Below, piece after piece: positions 1 through 10,700 of a DNA stretch of 64,000 bases. The stretch covers positions 1-64,000 of the forward strand of contig JACCGJ010000235.1 in the NCBI GenBank assembly GCA_013407085.1. Reading direction: 5' to 3'. The first letter of the stretch is position 1. Each line of letters starts with the position of its first letter. The translations under genes were made by a program, and so were the position numbers. This DNA comes from Atriophallophorus winterbourni. Taxonomy: Eukaryota; Platyhelminthes; Trematoda; Plagiorchiida; Microphallidae. The notes beneath the pieces are model-generated. The model ran no database searches, was not told where the DNA came from, and saw only the letters and a list, made by a program, of their open reading frames with translations.

Positions 1-609
1 TTCCGTTTAGAGTGGTTCCTTTAGATTTAAGATGGCCATCTTGATTGCTGGCAACATTCTACGGGCAATCGAAAACTGAGTCATATTGATAACGAGAGTC
101 TATACTTGAACGTCTCCAAATCCTTATGCGAAGGTAAACGAGGGGCGGAAAGCACGTTGGCTGTAACAGTGGGAGCTTCTCTAAAAATGACGGAAGTAGC
201 GATAGTAAATACGGAGCTTTTAGTTGGTTTGTTGAGATCGCTATGTACACTAACTAAAACAAAATATCTGACTTTTCCGGTTTTCCACACGTAAAAGTGC
301 ATTACAACTTATATGAACAACGCAATAAATGCGCAACATTATTCCATAACCCTGGTAATTTTTCAATCAAAAATGGATGTTACTGAGTTCCTTATCGTTA
401 AAATAAAGATCATTGCCAATTATCAATGCAACGTCACAGCCATTAATGAGCCTGCGTTGAGTAGCGTATTGGAGAGTTTACCATAAACTTTGAAAGTTTA
501 AACGTAAGCAACAAACACATATACCGTTGAGCCTGGTGCGTGTTCAGGGGTTAGTAGCTAGATAGATATCACATCGCAAGGTAGGCGGTGCTGAACGACA
601 GCGATCAAC

Positions 610-730
610 GAAAAAGCTTATTTGCATGCATTTTCATCATACACACACCCCACGACCATTTTCTTGCTGCTTGCACTCATCAAGTAGGGACAGTAGGATC
701 AGAATCCGCATGCGCTTGACAGCAGTGAAT
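610..730 (-). repeat. Degenerate subfamily A repeat
   Basis: The stretch TTTGCATGCATTTTCATCAT followed by CACACACCCCACGACC and later CAGTAGGATCAG matches the better copies at 49.5-50.2 kb. The ribozyme-like part (about 649-690, minus) is damaged: the ACCGGT is changed to ACCATT. No gene was seen in 1-1258 otherwise. Confidence 0.6.
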
Positions 731-1258
731 GTTGTTGAAGATGCCTCTCATTTTTCGCCGAACCGTATAATCATTCATCGGAATGTAGGAGTGCAGTGAA
801 TTACGGATCTCACAAGGCGCATACAGATGAATTTTCTGGCGCAATGAGTCCTGATGGTCCACACATATATTATTCACTTGATCGACCTAGCCTCCCACAT
901 ATTGCACGGGAACAAAGTTCATCACGAATACAAGGATAACTGATGTTTTAATCTCTTCGGTTCACCTACCCTACGGAAAACATGTGTAAAAAGTGAGTGA
1001 TATGAGTGACCACATCGTTAAACTTCACACTTTCAAATATCTATAACTACCCCCATAGAGTTGAAAAGTCGAATTTATAAGAAAGAGTCTGTTGGACGAG
1101 ACTGGTTATAACAGTTCAAGCTGATATTGAACAACCTTACATGGATCGTATTAAAGGGTCAAATTGTTCCGGCGTTACTTCTATGACGTGATTTTGATAG
1201 ATATTTTCACATGTGTACATTCACAACTGATGGATGGTCCTCCGTCCACCGAATATCC

Positions 1259-4200
1259 CTATGAATTCGAGTGATGCCGTCTCATAGCTGCTAATGCTTG
1301 AAAATCTTCGATGTTATTATCCGCAGGTTCGTGGTTTACCAGAATGGTGTTGATCAACGGACAATCAATTCTGCCCATTGAAAATTCGTAATAGATTACC
1401 GCCTCCTCTGGTGCACATTTCGGTCCGCCATTGTAAGAGAATTCATAGAGCGCTTGATTACAATGCACTGTGGTCTCGGCGTATCGTGCCACATCGGTGA
1501 ATATGATAATCGCCCTGGTCGAGAGAAAAGGAATACGTGCTTGTATGATGGACCTTAACATTGAACCAGTATAACTTAGTTCGACCAGGTGCTCAAACGT
1601 TGTAGGCATGTCGAATGGATCACAGCTGGGCACCTTGAACGTTAACAGTAACCACTTTCTTGATTGCTCCATGTCCATGTTTTCGAAGTTGTCCGACGCG
1701 ATATACTTCTCGCCAAGTGCAACCCAAATGGCACGATAGAGTTGCGTGTAATCCACACGACCACACCGATTTGGATCCAACATCTCGTAGAGTAGTTCAA
1801 CTTCAATCGCACGAAATGGACTGTCCAAATCGTCAAATGCCCGTTTAAACTCAGTTTCCGTCAAATATTCACGACCGTATAGGGACATGTAACGAAGATA
1901 CCGTTTCTCGTTTTTGCCGTACCATGCGTCAAGTCTGTTTATAAACTTCTGATAGTCTTCCCAGCTTTTGATATATTCACTAACCGCTTTTTCCATCGAC
2001 TTGTCATCTTTAAGCGTTAATTGTTCCAACTTTTGCAGTACTGGATGAACGTGTACTGAGAGACAGGAAGCTGTAGTCGCTGAAAGGGAGTCCGTGTATC
2101 GGGGATCAAAAACTATGTTTGCCTACTGAGTGAAAATTAGGTCTTGTGTCATGAATACAAATTCAGTGTTCTCCTTCTTTTAGTTTACATCGTTTGACAA
2201 GTATCTACCATGCGATTCATTAGAAATTTTTCTACACATTCGGGAATTCCAACAGACAAACTCGAAATGATCGGATTCGAAATTATCAATAAACAATAAT
2301 TGTTTCGGCGTCATCGCTATTGATGTCTTGAGCTATGCAGTAAAGCTTGGAAACCATAAATGGAAAAATACATCTCGCTAATTGAAAGGATTTATCAAGA
2401 CAATTAAAACGGTTACTGCATTGCATAATCTACCCTTAGAGCAGCGACCGAATAGACTTGGATTGTGCAACCTCGAGCGCAGATGCATCCGAGCTGACCT
2501 AATCCTGACATACCGAATAATCCATACGGTGCCCCATCCACTCAGACACCTCTTTAAAACAGGTTCCAATCTCCCGACCCGCAGCTACAACCTGATCTTT
2601 CAACTACAACATTCGCGATTAAACTGTCGGCGTAACTTTTACGCAGTACTTTGTATACTTTCTGTGGAACGGTTTACCGCCAGAAATCGTTTCCTCGTCA
2701 AATGAAATGATCTTCAAACAAATGCTACGATATTTTTTGTTTTTGGTCCCAGTTTACTGAAAACCCTTAGGGATTTCGTTTTACACACACAAACACAGGG
2801 AAAAACTAATTTAACCGAACGTATATTTCCGATCGAACTATCCACTCTCATTGTCGAAATTGGAATTACTTTTGCTTTTACTTTGAACCACATGGACACT
2901 AACATGAAATTACAATTTGCTTAACTGTATATTCTTATGCTTACGTATATTCTATGGTATTATACAGCCTTTTGCTTTTTTATCATAAATCTTTAATGTT
3001 GAATTTTGAAACGCAAACATGCCAACCGAAAGTAAATGCTATTTATCAGCATTCGTTCTCAACAAGCAAAAATCTGTTCTTTAAAATGACTGTGAATAAA
3101 ACATTGTTGTATGGGTACATTTTTAGGTTTATTGTATGATATATTAAGTTCGGAACTGAAATCTTGAAATGTTATGCATTCGAGGGATCGCTTTGTCGTC
3201 CTGCCGTTGTGTCTTAAACGAGGCAAGTTAAATGACTACTGTTAAGAGTGATCAAATCCTTTGCATTTAAGTAATTAAATCAATCATTTAAAGCTGTCTA
3301 AAATCAGACGACGCCACCAGTTGCGAGCTATTACTCCAACCGAAGAGTGACACCGATAAAAGTGTATGATGATTCCATTGGTGGCGACTAACTCTAGACG
3401 GCATAATTAGTCCTTCCTTGTTTAAGAAGAATCTCAAAATTTGCGAACATTACAAAATTGAACGGTAAAAATGTACAATAAATTTTAAATAAATCTTGAG
3501 TGAGATAACGCAACTCAACTGAGACATGCCTGCTAAGTTGTTGAGAAATTACCCAGACGTGTACAAAAAGAAAGCTACTTTCACAATGAGCGTGGAATGA
3601 ATACTTAAGTGACTATTTTTACCAATGACAATAATAGAACATCAATCACATGTATCTTCAGGGATACCGTATCCTATCCGACATTTTTTCATTAATAAAC
3701 AAGAAAATGCTGAAGTATTTGGATAAAAACAAGACTGTGATAAAATCCAAGCTTAAAAGCCCAGTTACGGGGTAATCTAAGACCTATCATGCAAATCTAT
3801 TTCATCTAAATTCCAACACAATTATAATTTATTAACAGTGCTATGTAAGGTTGCCACATTCATCCATATGTTGACTGACACATAAATTAAATGCACTTTC
3901 GTCAGTGGATAAATCATTTTTAATATGCCATGCAATACTTCATTATCATTGATACAATATAAAACTGTCGACGTGCTATTCAGGTAATTGCATACAAACC
4001 AGCCGTAATTCAGCGATTGTACCTTACCTATAGCTCAAAATAACCTTTTTCTTCCAAGCTCATCATGTTGACCGTTTAAAAGTTACAGCAGCAAAAGAAA
4101 CCCAAAAGAACTGCACTAACGGAAAGAAACAAGTGGAAAACCTAACATATGCCACCGAAACTTTGACAGTCTGGCAGGTAGTGTGCCAGTGAGAAACTGA

Positions 4201-5116
4201 AGTGTTGGTTTCGTTTAACCATTCACGATCGATCGCTGCAACAACACTGGGGTGCCCGACGCACCAAGAGGAACTTACAATGCTGATTAAAATATATGCG
4301 ATGGGTGTTCACCATTTGCAAAGTCTATTCTTTTATAAACAGAGATAGGCTATAGCTGACTGGAGTACAAAGCCATGATGAATTTGAATAGCTTTCTGAA
4401 AAAGAATATATTGTGTTCTTAACACTTCACAAGCGGCTTCTGATTTTTTTGCCGTCATCATGTGGAAATAACAAGATTAGGCTCAGTGAGTCTCGAAAAA
4501 TGGTACAGTTGTGAACAGCTGTTGTCTTTAAAACCACTTTTAAACTAAATATTAATTTTCATGATTATAAATTTGAAAACAAAGATGCAAAGATGTTCAT
4601 TTGTATATATCTCCATCACATACCTCACGACGGTTTTCGTGCTGATTGCACTCATCAGGTAGGGACAATGGTTTAGAAGATATACTTGTTTACCATTCTT
4701 CCACTGTTTCAAGCGCATACGGATCCTGACCGTAGTGTCCCTACCTGATGAGTTCAAACATCACAAAACCGGTCGTGGGGTGTGTGATGGAAACGCAAAT
4801 GAACATCTTTCACAAACATGAGTGAAACCCCATATACTCCATTTCAGACATGTGATTGAACACGTTGGTCATGCCGATCTTATCCAACAGTGGCTTACAG
4901 ACTCAACTTGTTTCATCGGTTAGAGGAGTTTTCAGGTAACGTATGAACCAGTGTCAATTTACCTTGACCGATTTCACGCCGTGCTGTGTAAATAGGCCGA
5001 ATCCGGATCAACTGCTGAATTGCTTGTAATTGCTTGATGCTTCGTTGCTGCTCATATTCACAAAAATTACTATCTATAGGTTCAGGAGATGGATGCAACA
5101 TTATAACATTAGTCAT
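1259..5116 (-). CDS. EF-hand-containing protein, two exons
   Basis: Exon 1 is 5116-4963 (ATG at 5116, donor after phase 1). Exon 2 is 2040-1259, entered after a CAG acceptor at 2043-2041 and ending in TAG. The two pieces join in phase and give 311 residues. The region around residues 90-165 is helix-rich. A loop of EF-hand form, DPNRCGRVDYTQL, has acidic or oxygen-bearing residues at the usual places; the preceding segment YLTETEFKRAFDDLD looks like a degenerate partner hand. The C-terminal half (starting KWLLLTFKVP) is unfamiliar. I do not recognise the family; calcium-dependent cytosolic or ciliary roles are only possibilities. The 2.9-kb intron contains repeats and a LINE scrap. The exon-2 reading frame is secure; the link to exon 1 rests on splice-site and phase fit only. 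Confidence 0.65.
2378..2705 (+). mobile_element. CR1-like LINE 3'-end fragment
   Basis: The plus-strand translation carries the post-RT signature of CR1-type LINEs (RRCIRADLILTYRIIHT, then HSRLNCRRNFYAV) seen also in the copies at 35.4 and 53.6 kb. It is truncated at both ends and diverged, and is not a functional gene. It lies in the intron of the EF-hand gene. Confidence 0.6.
2706..4425. other. Intronic AT-rich sequence, nothing recognised
   Basis: No convincing exon, RNA gene or repeat was seen here. It is part of the EF-hand gene intron under the proposed model. Confidence 0.4.
4425..4512 (-). repeat. Degenerate subfamily B repeat
   Basis: The segment GCCGTCATCATGTGGAAATAAC followed by AAGATTAGGCTCAGTGAG matches the B-type repeat, but the ACCGGT block and stem I are lost. 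Confidence 0.5.
4623..4664 (-). ncRNA. Hammerhead-like motif, A type
   Basis: Read on the minus strand: CCCUAC stem I arm, CUGAUGA, stem II GUGC-AAUCA-GCAC (4 bp), GAAA, then AACCGUC. The core boxes are intact, but the ACCGGU of stem III is altered by an extra A and a lost G, so activity is doubtful. Confidence 0.5.
4739..4780 (+). ncRNA. Hammerhead-like motif, A type, mutated core
   Basis: Plus strand: CCCUAC, CUGAUGA, a damaged stem II, AAAA in place of GAAA, ACCGGUC, GUGGGG. Stem I pairs over six positions (CCCUAC/GUGGGG with one G-U). The G12 change predicts loss of cleavage. Confidence 0.4.
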
Positions 5117-6790
5117 TTGACGTGACCTGAATACATTCAGCGAGTAAAAGTACTGGCTGCGCAAATATTTTTATTCCCCGATAGGCGGCAAGTTGGTGCG
5201 GTACACATCTCCGGTTTCATTTGCACAAAGCGGCTGTGGTAATGTGATAGGCCAATATATCGCAGTTAGACATCCGAGGCGCCAATCTTGCCAACATGCT
5301 AAACCGTTATTTTTCACTGTTTTTCATATCGATTGCCCCATTTTATTCCTAAGAAGGATTAGTGGTCTGGTCCTTCGATTCACAGAAATTTATAATGGCC
5401 AGGCTCATATAGACCCTGTCTCTTTTGAATGTCGTAAGCCTTGTGAAGACTTATATTTTATCCGATTGAGCCGATCGAAAAAAACATGGAATAAATCGTT
5501 GAGATTGGATTGAGTTACCCGTCAATGTTTCAATAAATGAAACGCTCATGTTGAAGCAGTCCCTTCGAAGTTTAAGATTAAAGATTCCAGTGATAGATGA
5601 TAAAACAAATAGCTGTACAACAATATATAAAATTTAATAAATCTTATTTTCATATTTCGAACTTAGCGTTTCGAAAGAGAAATAATTTTTTTCGAACTAT
5701 GATGAAGTGTGGAAAAATTGATCGGAAATGTATGTTTGGGTAAGTTGAACATTAAATGACTTCATCGTTGCAAGGCTAATTTAATGTGCTATTCAATCTG
5801 GAAATATGGATAGAGGTATTGTTGAAATAAGTTTGAAGATTGTCTCCACCTCAAGTGGAGAGCGAGATCATGTAGTGGGAAACCTTCTTGAAACGTTTCT
5901 ATAAGACTGCATTTTATCATGTGCTGTATTCATTTGCAAGACGACAGTACATCACCCGCGAGGTAAATATCTTGTAGAGCATTTGTATGGCAAATTTATC
6001 CAAACAAGGCTCAACGCTCCTTAACTTCTTAGAAGGTGAGTAAGTAAACATTTACGGTCCCGTTGAAACCCGAGTCAGTTGTACACACAGCACTACGAAG
6101 AACGAGAAAAGGTCAATTACCGTTTTCCCAGTCAACATGTTACCATTAAAATCCAGGTAAGTCCAATGTAGCTCGCGGTGACATTGTGGACGTCGGACTG
6201 TGTACCCGAAACTCAACATTCATAAAAATTCCGGTTTCACCGAACTTGATCAAAACAGACACGTAGTCATTCCTCGGTTTGTTACCACCAATAACTAGTG
6301 AGCTATTATGCTGTACAAATCACCGGTCACTAAGGCGGTCATCTTGTACACGGCGTCACCGTACACGGCGTGCACGATTTCATTGATTTCACACGAATGA
6401 CGCATCATTAAAATTGGTTGCATCGTCAGCGCTGTTCATTGACTGAATTCGTTCCACTACTTCTGTTATATTTATACCAACAAGATTAGTCGTAAAATAT
6501 CGGCCAACGGAGCCTCGATCAACTGCTTGTGATAAAGCTAATCAAACAAGACAACTTCGTATTTTGTGTCTGGTCGTAAATGTTCATTAGTGTTGCCTAG
6601 CAAATTTTATAAGTGCATAAGATTTAGCGATTTCTAGTGGATAGATTCTCCTAAACTATTGGATATACATACCGGAATTCCGGAGTGAATGAGTACATAA
6701 TGGTTACGCCCACAAACACACACAGATACAACAACTCTGCCAGATTCGCTTATCTTCCCGAATGGGCACATTTTACAGCAACCATTGAGT
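5117..6790. other. Intergenic, nothing recognised
   Basis: The region between the EF-hand gene and the RTE remnant has no supported gene. A 106-codon plus-strand reading frame at 5193-5513 starts with GTG and shows no recognisable domain or splice context. Confidence 0.4.
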
Positions 6791-6799
6791 ACTTCAGAA

Positions 6800-7283
6800 A
6801 CAGATCAAAGAATATTCTGAAAAGTGTTGCAGCAAGAACACAACCTTGTTTGACTCCTCGGCGAATTTCGAAGGCTTCTGTTAAAGTGGATTGAGCCTTT
6901 CATGCCGGAGTGGAACGAAATAACAAGTTTGAGCAGTCTTGGGTGACAGCATATAAGGTCAAACATTTTAAAAAGACCCTCCCTGCTGGCGTAGTCGAAT
7001 GTTTTCGTTAAATTGATAAAGGCAGCGTCTAATGGCATGCGCTATTCCCAAAACGTTTCTTAAAGTTGTCTCATGGAGAAGATCATGTCAATGGTTGATC
7101 TTCCCCTGCGGAAGCCACATTGAGTTTCGGAATAAACTCTATCAGCTAAAACTTGTAGCCGGATCTGTAAGGCTTATCGAACAATTTTCCCACAACATTG
7201 AGAAAGAAGATTACTCTTTAATTGTTTCAGTCGCCTCTATCAACGCAAGGAAATATACCCATTTAAACAAAGTTAGACTTTAA
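6800..7283 (-). mobile_element. RTE-like LINE reverse transcriptase remnant
   Basis: The minus-strand reading contains an RTE/SR2-style RT block: MPLDAAFINLTKTFDYASRE, then LLKLVISFHSGMKGSI. Upstream of it, broken by a frameshift and stops, the expected finger segment resembles FRRGRSTIDMIF. It is a dead fragment. Confidence 0.7.
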
Positions 7284-7284
7284 A

Positions 7285-7465
7285 GCTACTGTTTACTAGG
7301 TTTCGTACAACCAACCATGATGTTCAAACACAGAATCACAAAATGATTCCTGGTCAAGAACGCAATGCGCTCATGGATGACCAATTTTCACAGTGTTACA
7401 AAATTCACTGAACCTAAACTTAAGGTGTGACATGACAGTTAAAAATCTAGAAACTGGTAGTGGTG
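7285..7465 (-). repeat. Partial subfamily B repeat
   Basis: The segment with TTTCGTACAACCAACCATGA, the CAAACACAGAATCACAAAATGATTCC block and GCTCATGGATGACC matches the 5' half of B repeats. The ribozyme-like segment is absent. Confidence 0.55.
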
Positions 7466-7721
7466 TGTAAATGTTTGGGATGTGTAGCGATACTTCACTG
7501 TATACTCTTTTACTTTGCAGTTTAAATTTTATCACAGCATGCAATACATGAACAGAAACAAATGTTTCTTACCTTCAGTTACGCTGTCCGTCATTCTCGG
7601 TCAAGTTCGTATCGCCTACTGCTTGATCGATTAATTCGATCGATTTTCCTACCCAAGTGCGACTTTGAAACATGGCCTTCGCGTAATGAGTCAGTTGCAT
7701 TAAAATGCAAACAGCTCACTT

Positions 7722-10700
7722 ATGTTGCCCAGAAGTCACCATGTTAGCAAGGATATAAAAGAAAATGTGGCGCAGCAAACATTAACCGGTGCAGTTTTCC
7801 AATGGCCAGAGAGACCGCGAGAACGATTGACTGGATTACAAAACCAAGGAGGAACATGTTATTTAAACACCCTTTTGCAAACTTTACTTCACACACCTGA
7901 GTTTACAAGTAAGTGATTAGAAAGTAGAGAGATTATGACCTGTGATACGTATTTATTGAAAAATATTACATGGCGGCACACTGCTAGAATGCGTTCAAAT
8001 TCGATGGCACTAGTTGACGATGAAATATCTATAAATGACCCCGGTGGATGGGAAAAATTCACACTGCCAAAGGGGTGGAAATACAAAGGTTATTTTAAAA
8101 AATGAAGAATTCAATATTTGTAAAAATAACAAGTTCAGCCTTCCATAGCCAATTAAAGGAACCCGGTCATATTTGTATTGTGGATTTTATTTCACTTTAA
8201 TTGAGTAATATTTTAGCGAAATGCGCATCACGAATTAGAGTAAATTCCAATGTATTCCGGTGCTCACATCCCCATCCCTTACACACCACTACCGGTTTCA
8301 GGCTGTTTGCCATCGTCAGGTGGAGACAGTAAGATCAGGTTCAGTGAGCCTTGAGTAAATTCCATTTTAGTTACAAGTCGATTTTTCTGACACTACCTAA
8401 AAATTTCCGTTGCGCAATACTATTTAATCTAATGAATTATTTTATTCCAACCTAGTAACAACTTTCCCATTACTGCCTTGATTATCGCCAGGTTATTAAT
8501 CCGTACACACCTACTTTTTCTTCCCATGAGCTCCTTGAATCTCTTGTTGCCAGTTCTAGTGTCAAGACCTGTATTCTGCATTTGTTGCAAAGCGATTCGA
8601 CTCTCAGTGTATTTCAAGTCGTTACAGAATTAATGGCGTTAATTTTCATTCATTTCATCTGCCTAAGCGTATATCAAATATCTCTTACTACTCTAAATGT
8701 CAAATATATTTTTGTTACCATAATGCTGAGATCTTGAATTTCGATGAAATATTACGACAGTTAAACAACCTAAGGTTTTCAGTGTATATTCTGAGTCGCA
8801 TGTTGATGTACTTCTACTTTCAATTTAATTTCGTTCGAACTCTACACAGATCGTCTATTCAGTTTAAAGAAACGACAAAAAAGAGATAACGTGAAAAGGG
8901 TGAGTTCCACTTGCGTGTAATGCGTCTAGATGATACAAGAAATGTTGAATTTGTTCCAGGCACTAATCAGCACAGGTGGTGGCGCGATTTCATCCAAAGC
9001 GCTTACCGATAGCTTTGGCTGGACCGAAGATGAAGTAAGTAAGCTTCAAGTCTCATTCGGATCTCCATCAAGGTTTGCATACATCAAGATATACAAGAAT
9101 TGAACAGACTGCTATTTGAACAAATTGAAATAGCCCTGAAGGGTACCAGTGAGTGCAGTCTCATCAATGATATTTTTCGTGGAGTGCAGTGTACACGAGT
9201 AAGCCTGGTTAAACGTTATCACAGCAAAAACAGATTCGTTGTCTGCGATGCGGTCGAACGAGTGAAAGAAATGTAGGTGGGTTATTGCAGAATGGTTGAA
9301 ACTTGTTCAACTCAGGATGAATTTCAAGACATAAACTTGTCCGTGATGGAATACAATTCAGTGGAGCAATCTTTGGAGGCTCATACACAAATGGAACGGC
9401 TTACTGGTGAAAATCAATATTTTTGTGATTCTTGTCAATGTAAAGTTGATGCAGTGAAGGTGCGTTAGCAATATGGATGATTGCATATGGTTTTGTTCAT
9501 CTTTATAGAGTGTAATGGTGGTTAGACTCTTATTTGGCTCAAACAGTTTAAAATGTTGATAGCTGGACTGGTTAAAGTTTAAGCCTGCAATCTCTTCAGA
9601 TCTGACGACCATAAACAGCGTCGGGTGCTAACTTTAGCTCATAATCGTGTTTAGAGGATATTTACCTTTTGAAATTTAGTGTAAACCTAAGTCTATACAC
9701 ATTTTGCTTTTTGGATAATTTGATTAGTATGCATTGTATTAGGAGTGATAATGTTTTGTTCCTTTTAATTAAAAATCAATCAATCCAATGCTGATTCACT
9801 TTTTGAAACGCGCACTACATTTATCCAGGACCATAAACTCAAACCAAAAGAACCTAATCTCTGATTTCCTATGCACACTTTTTGGTACACTCGAGCAATC
9901 TACAAAAACGTCCTAATTTATCACTGTTTCAGATGACGCGGTTTTCAGAGCTTCCGCCAGTACTGACGTTGTCTTTGTCCAGATTTTACTTTGACGCAAA
10001 GAGCATGCAATCGATGAAATTGGAGAAGCTGTGTAGCTTTCCTCTCGTACTGGATATGAACCGATTCCTGGTCCAACCGAAATCCACGGTAAATTTCCTA
10101 AAGCCACTAAGTATTTTCACAGGCTTGTTCCATAAATAGTTATTTACAAATTAGACGTTGATTCATAAAATTTTGTGCAACTCATTTGCCGATCGAGCTA
10201 AGTCCATTTTACTGAAAAGCTGCTTCAACCAAGTGTTTTGTGTAAATGTTGCAACCAACTAGGAGCCATGATTGGTTATTCATCAAAACGAATAGTCATG
10301 CAAATCGCATCCATCGGAAATCTTACAAAAGAGAAGTTGGTGGTGTGTAGCTTCATTAAAAGCTTCTTTTTGCTTAGAACCTAAATGATTCATTAACGAA
10401 AACACTTATTTGCACGCATTTCTATCACACACACCCCACGACCGATTTCGTGTGGTTTTCACTCATCAGTAGTAAGTACAGTAGGATCAGGATCCGCATG
10501 CGCTTGAAACAGTGGAATAATGGTAAGCAATTTTCGCTTGTATGCCACTGTTGGTTAAGGTTGGTACGACCAACCTTTTCAATCACATGAGCCCACACTC
10601 ATGTAAACTGGGTTTGAACCCATTACCATGAACAAAAAAGCTCTTTCGCATGCATTTCAATCAACACCCCATGACCGGTTTCGTGCTGTTTGCATTCATC

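Larger units (their letters stand above)
4590..4815. repeat. Inverted pair of subfamily A repeats
   Basis: A minus-oriented A copy (4590-4725) is followed at once by a plus-oriented A copy (4700-4815); they meet near 4690-4740 around the GATCCTGACC / GGATCAGG block. Each carries a hammerhead-like segment (4623-4664 minus, 4739-4780 plus). The pair could form a long hairpin if transcribed. Confidence 0.65.

Noticed and set aside
5193..5513. 106-codon plus-strand frame
   Set aside because: Starts with GTG, no domain, no splice context, and opposite to the EF-hand gene end.
10600..10625. Pol III B-box-like GGTTTGAACCC in A repeats as a tRNA or tRNA-derived SINE
   Set aside because: No A box at a suitable distance and no cloverleaf found; one short match is not enough.
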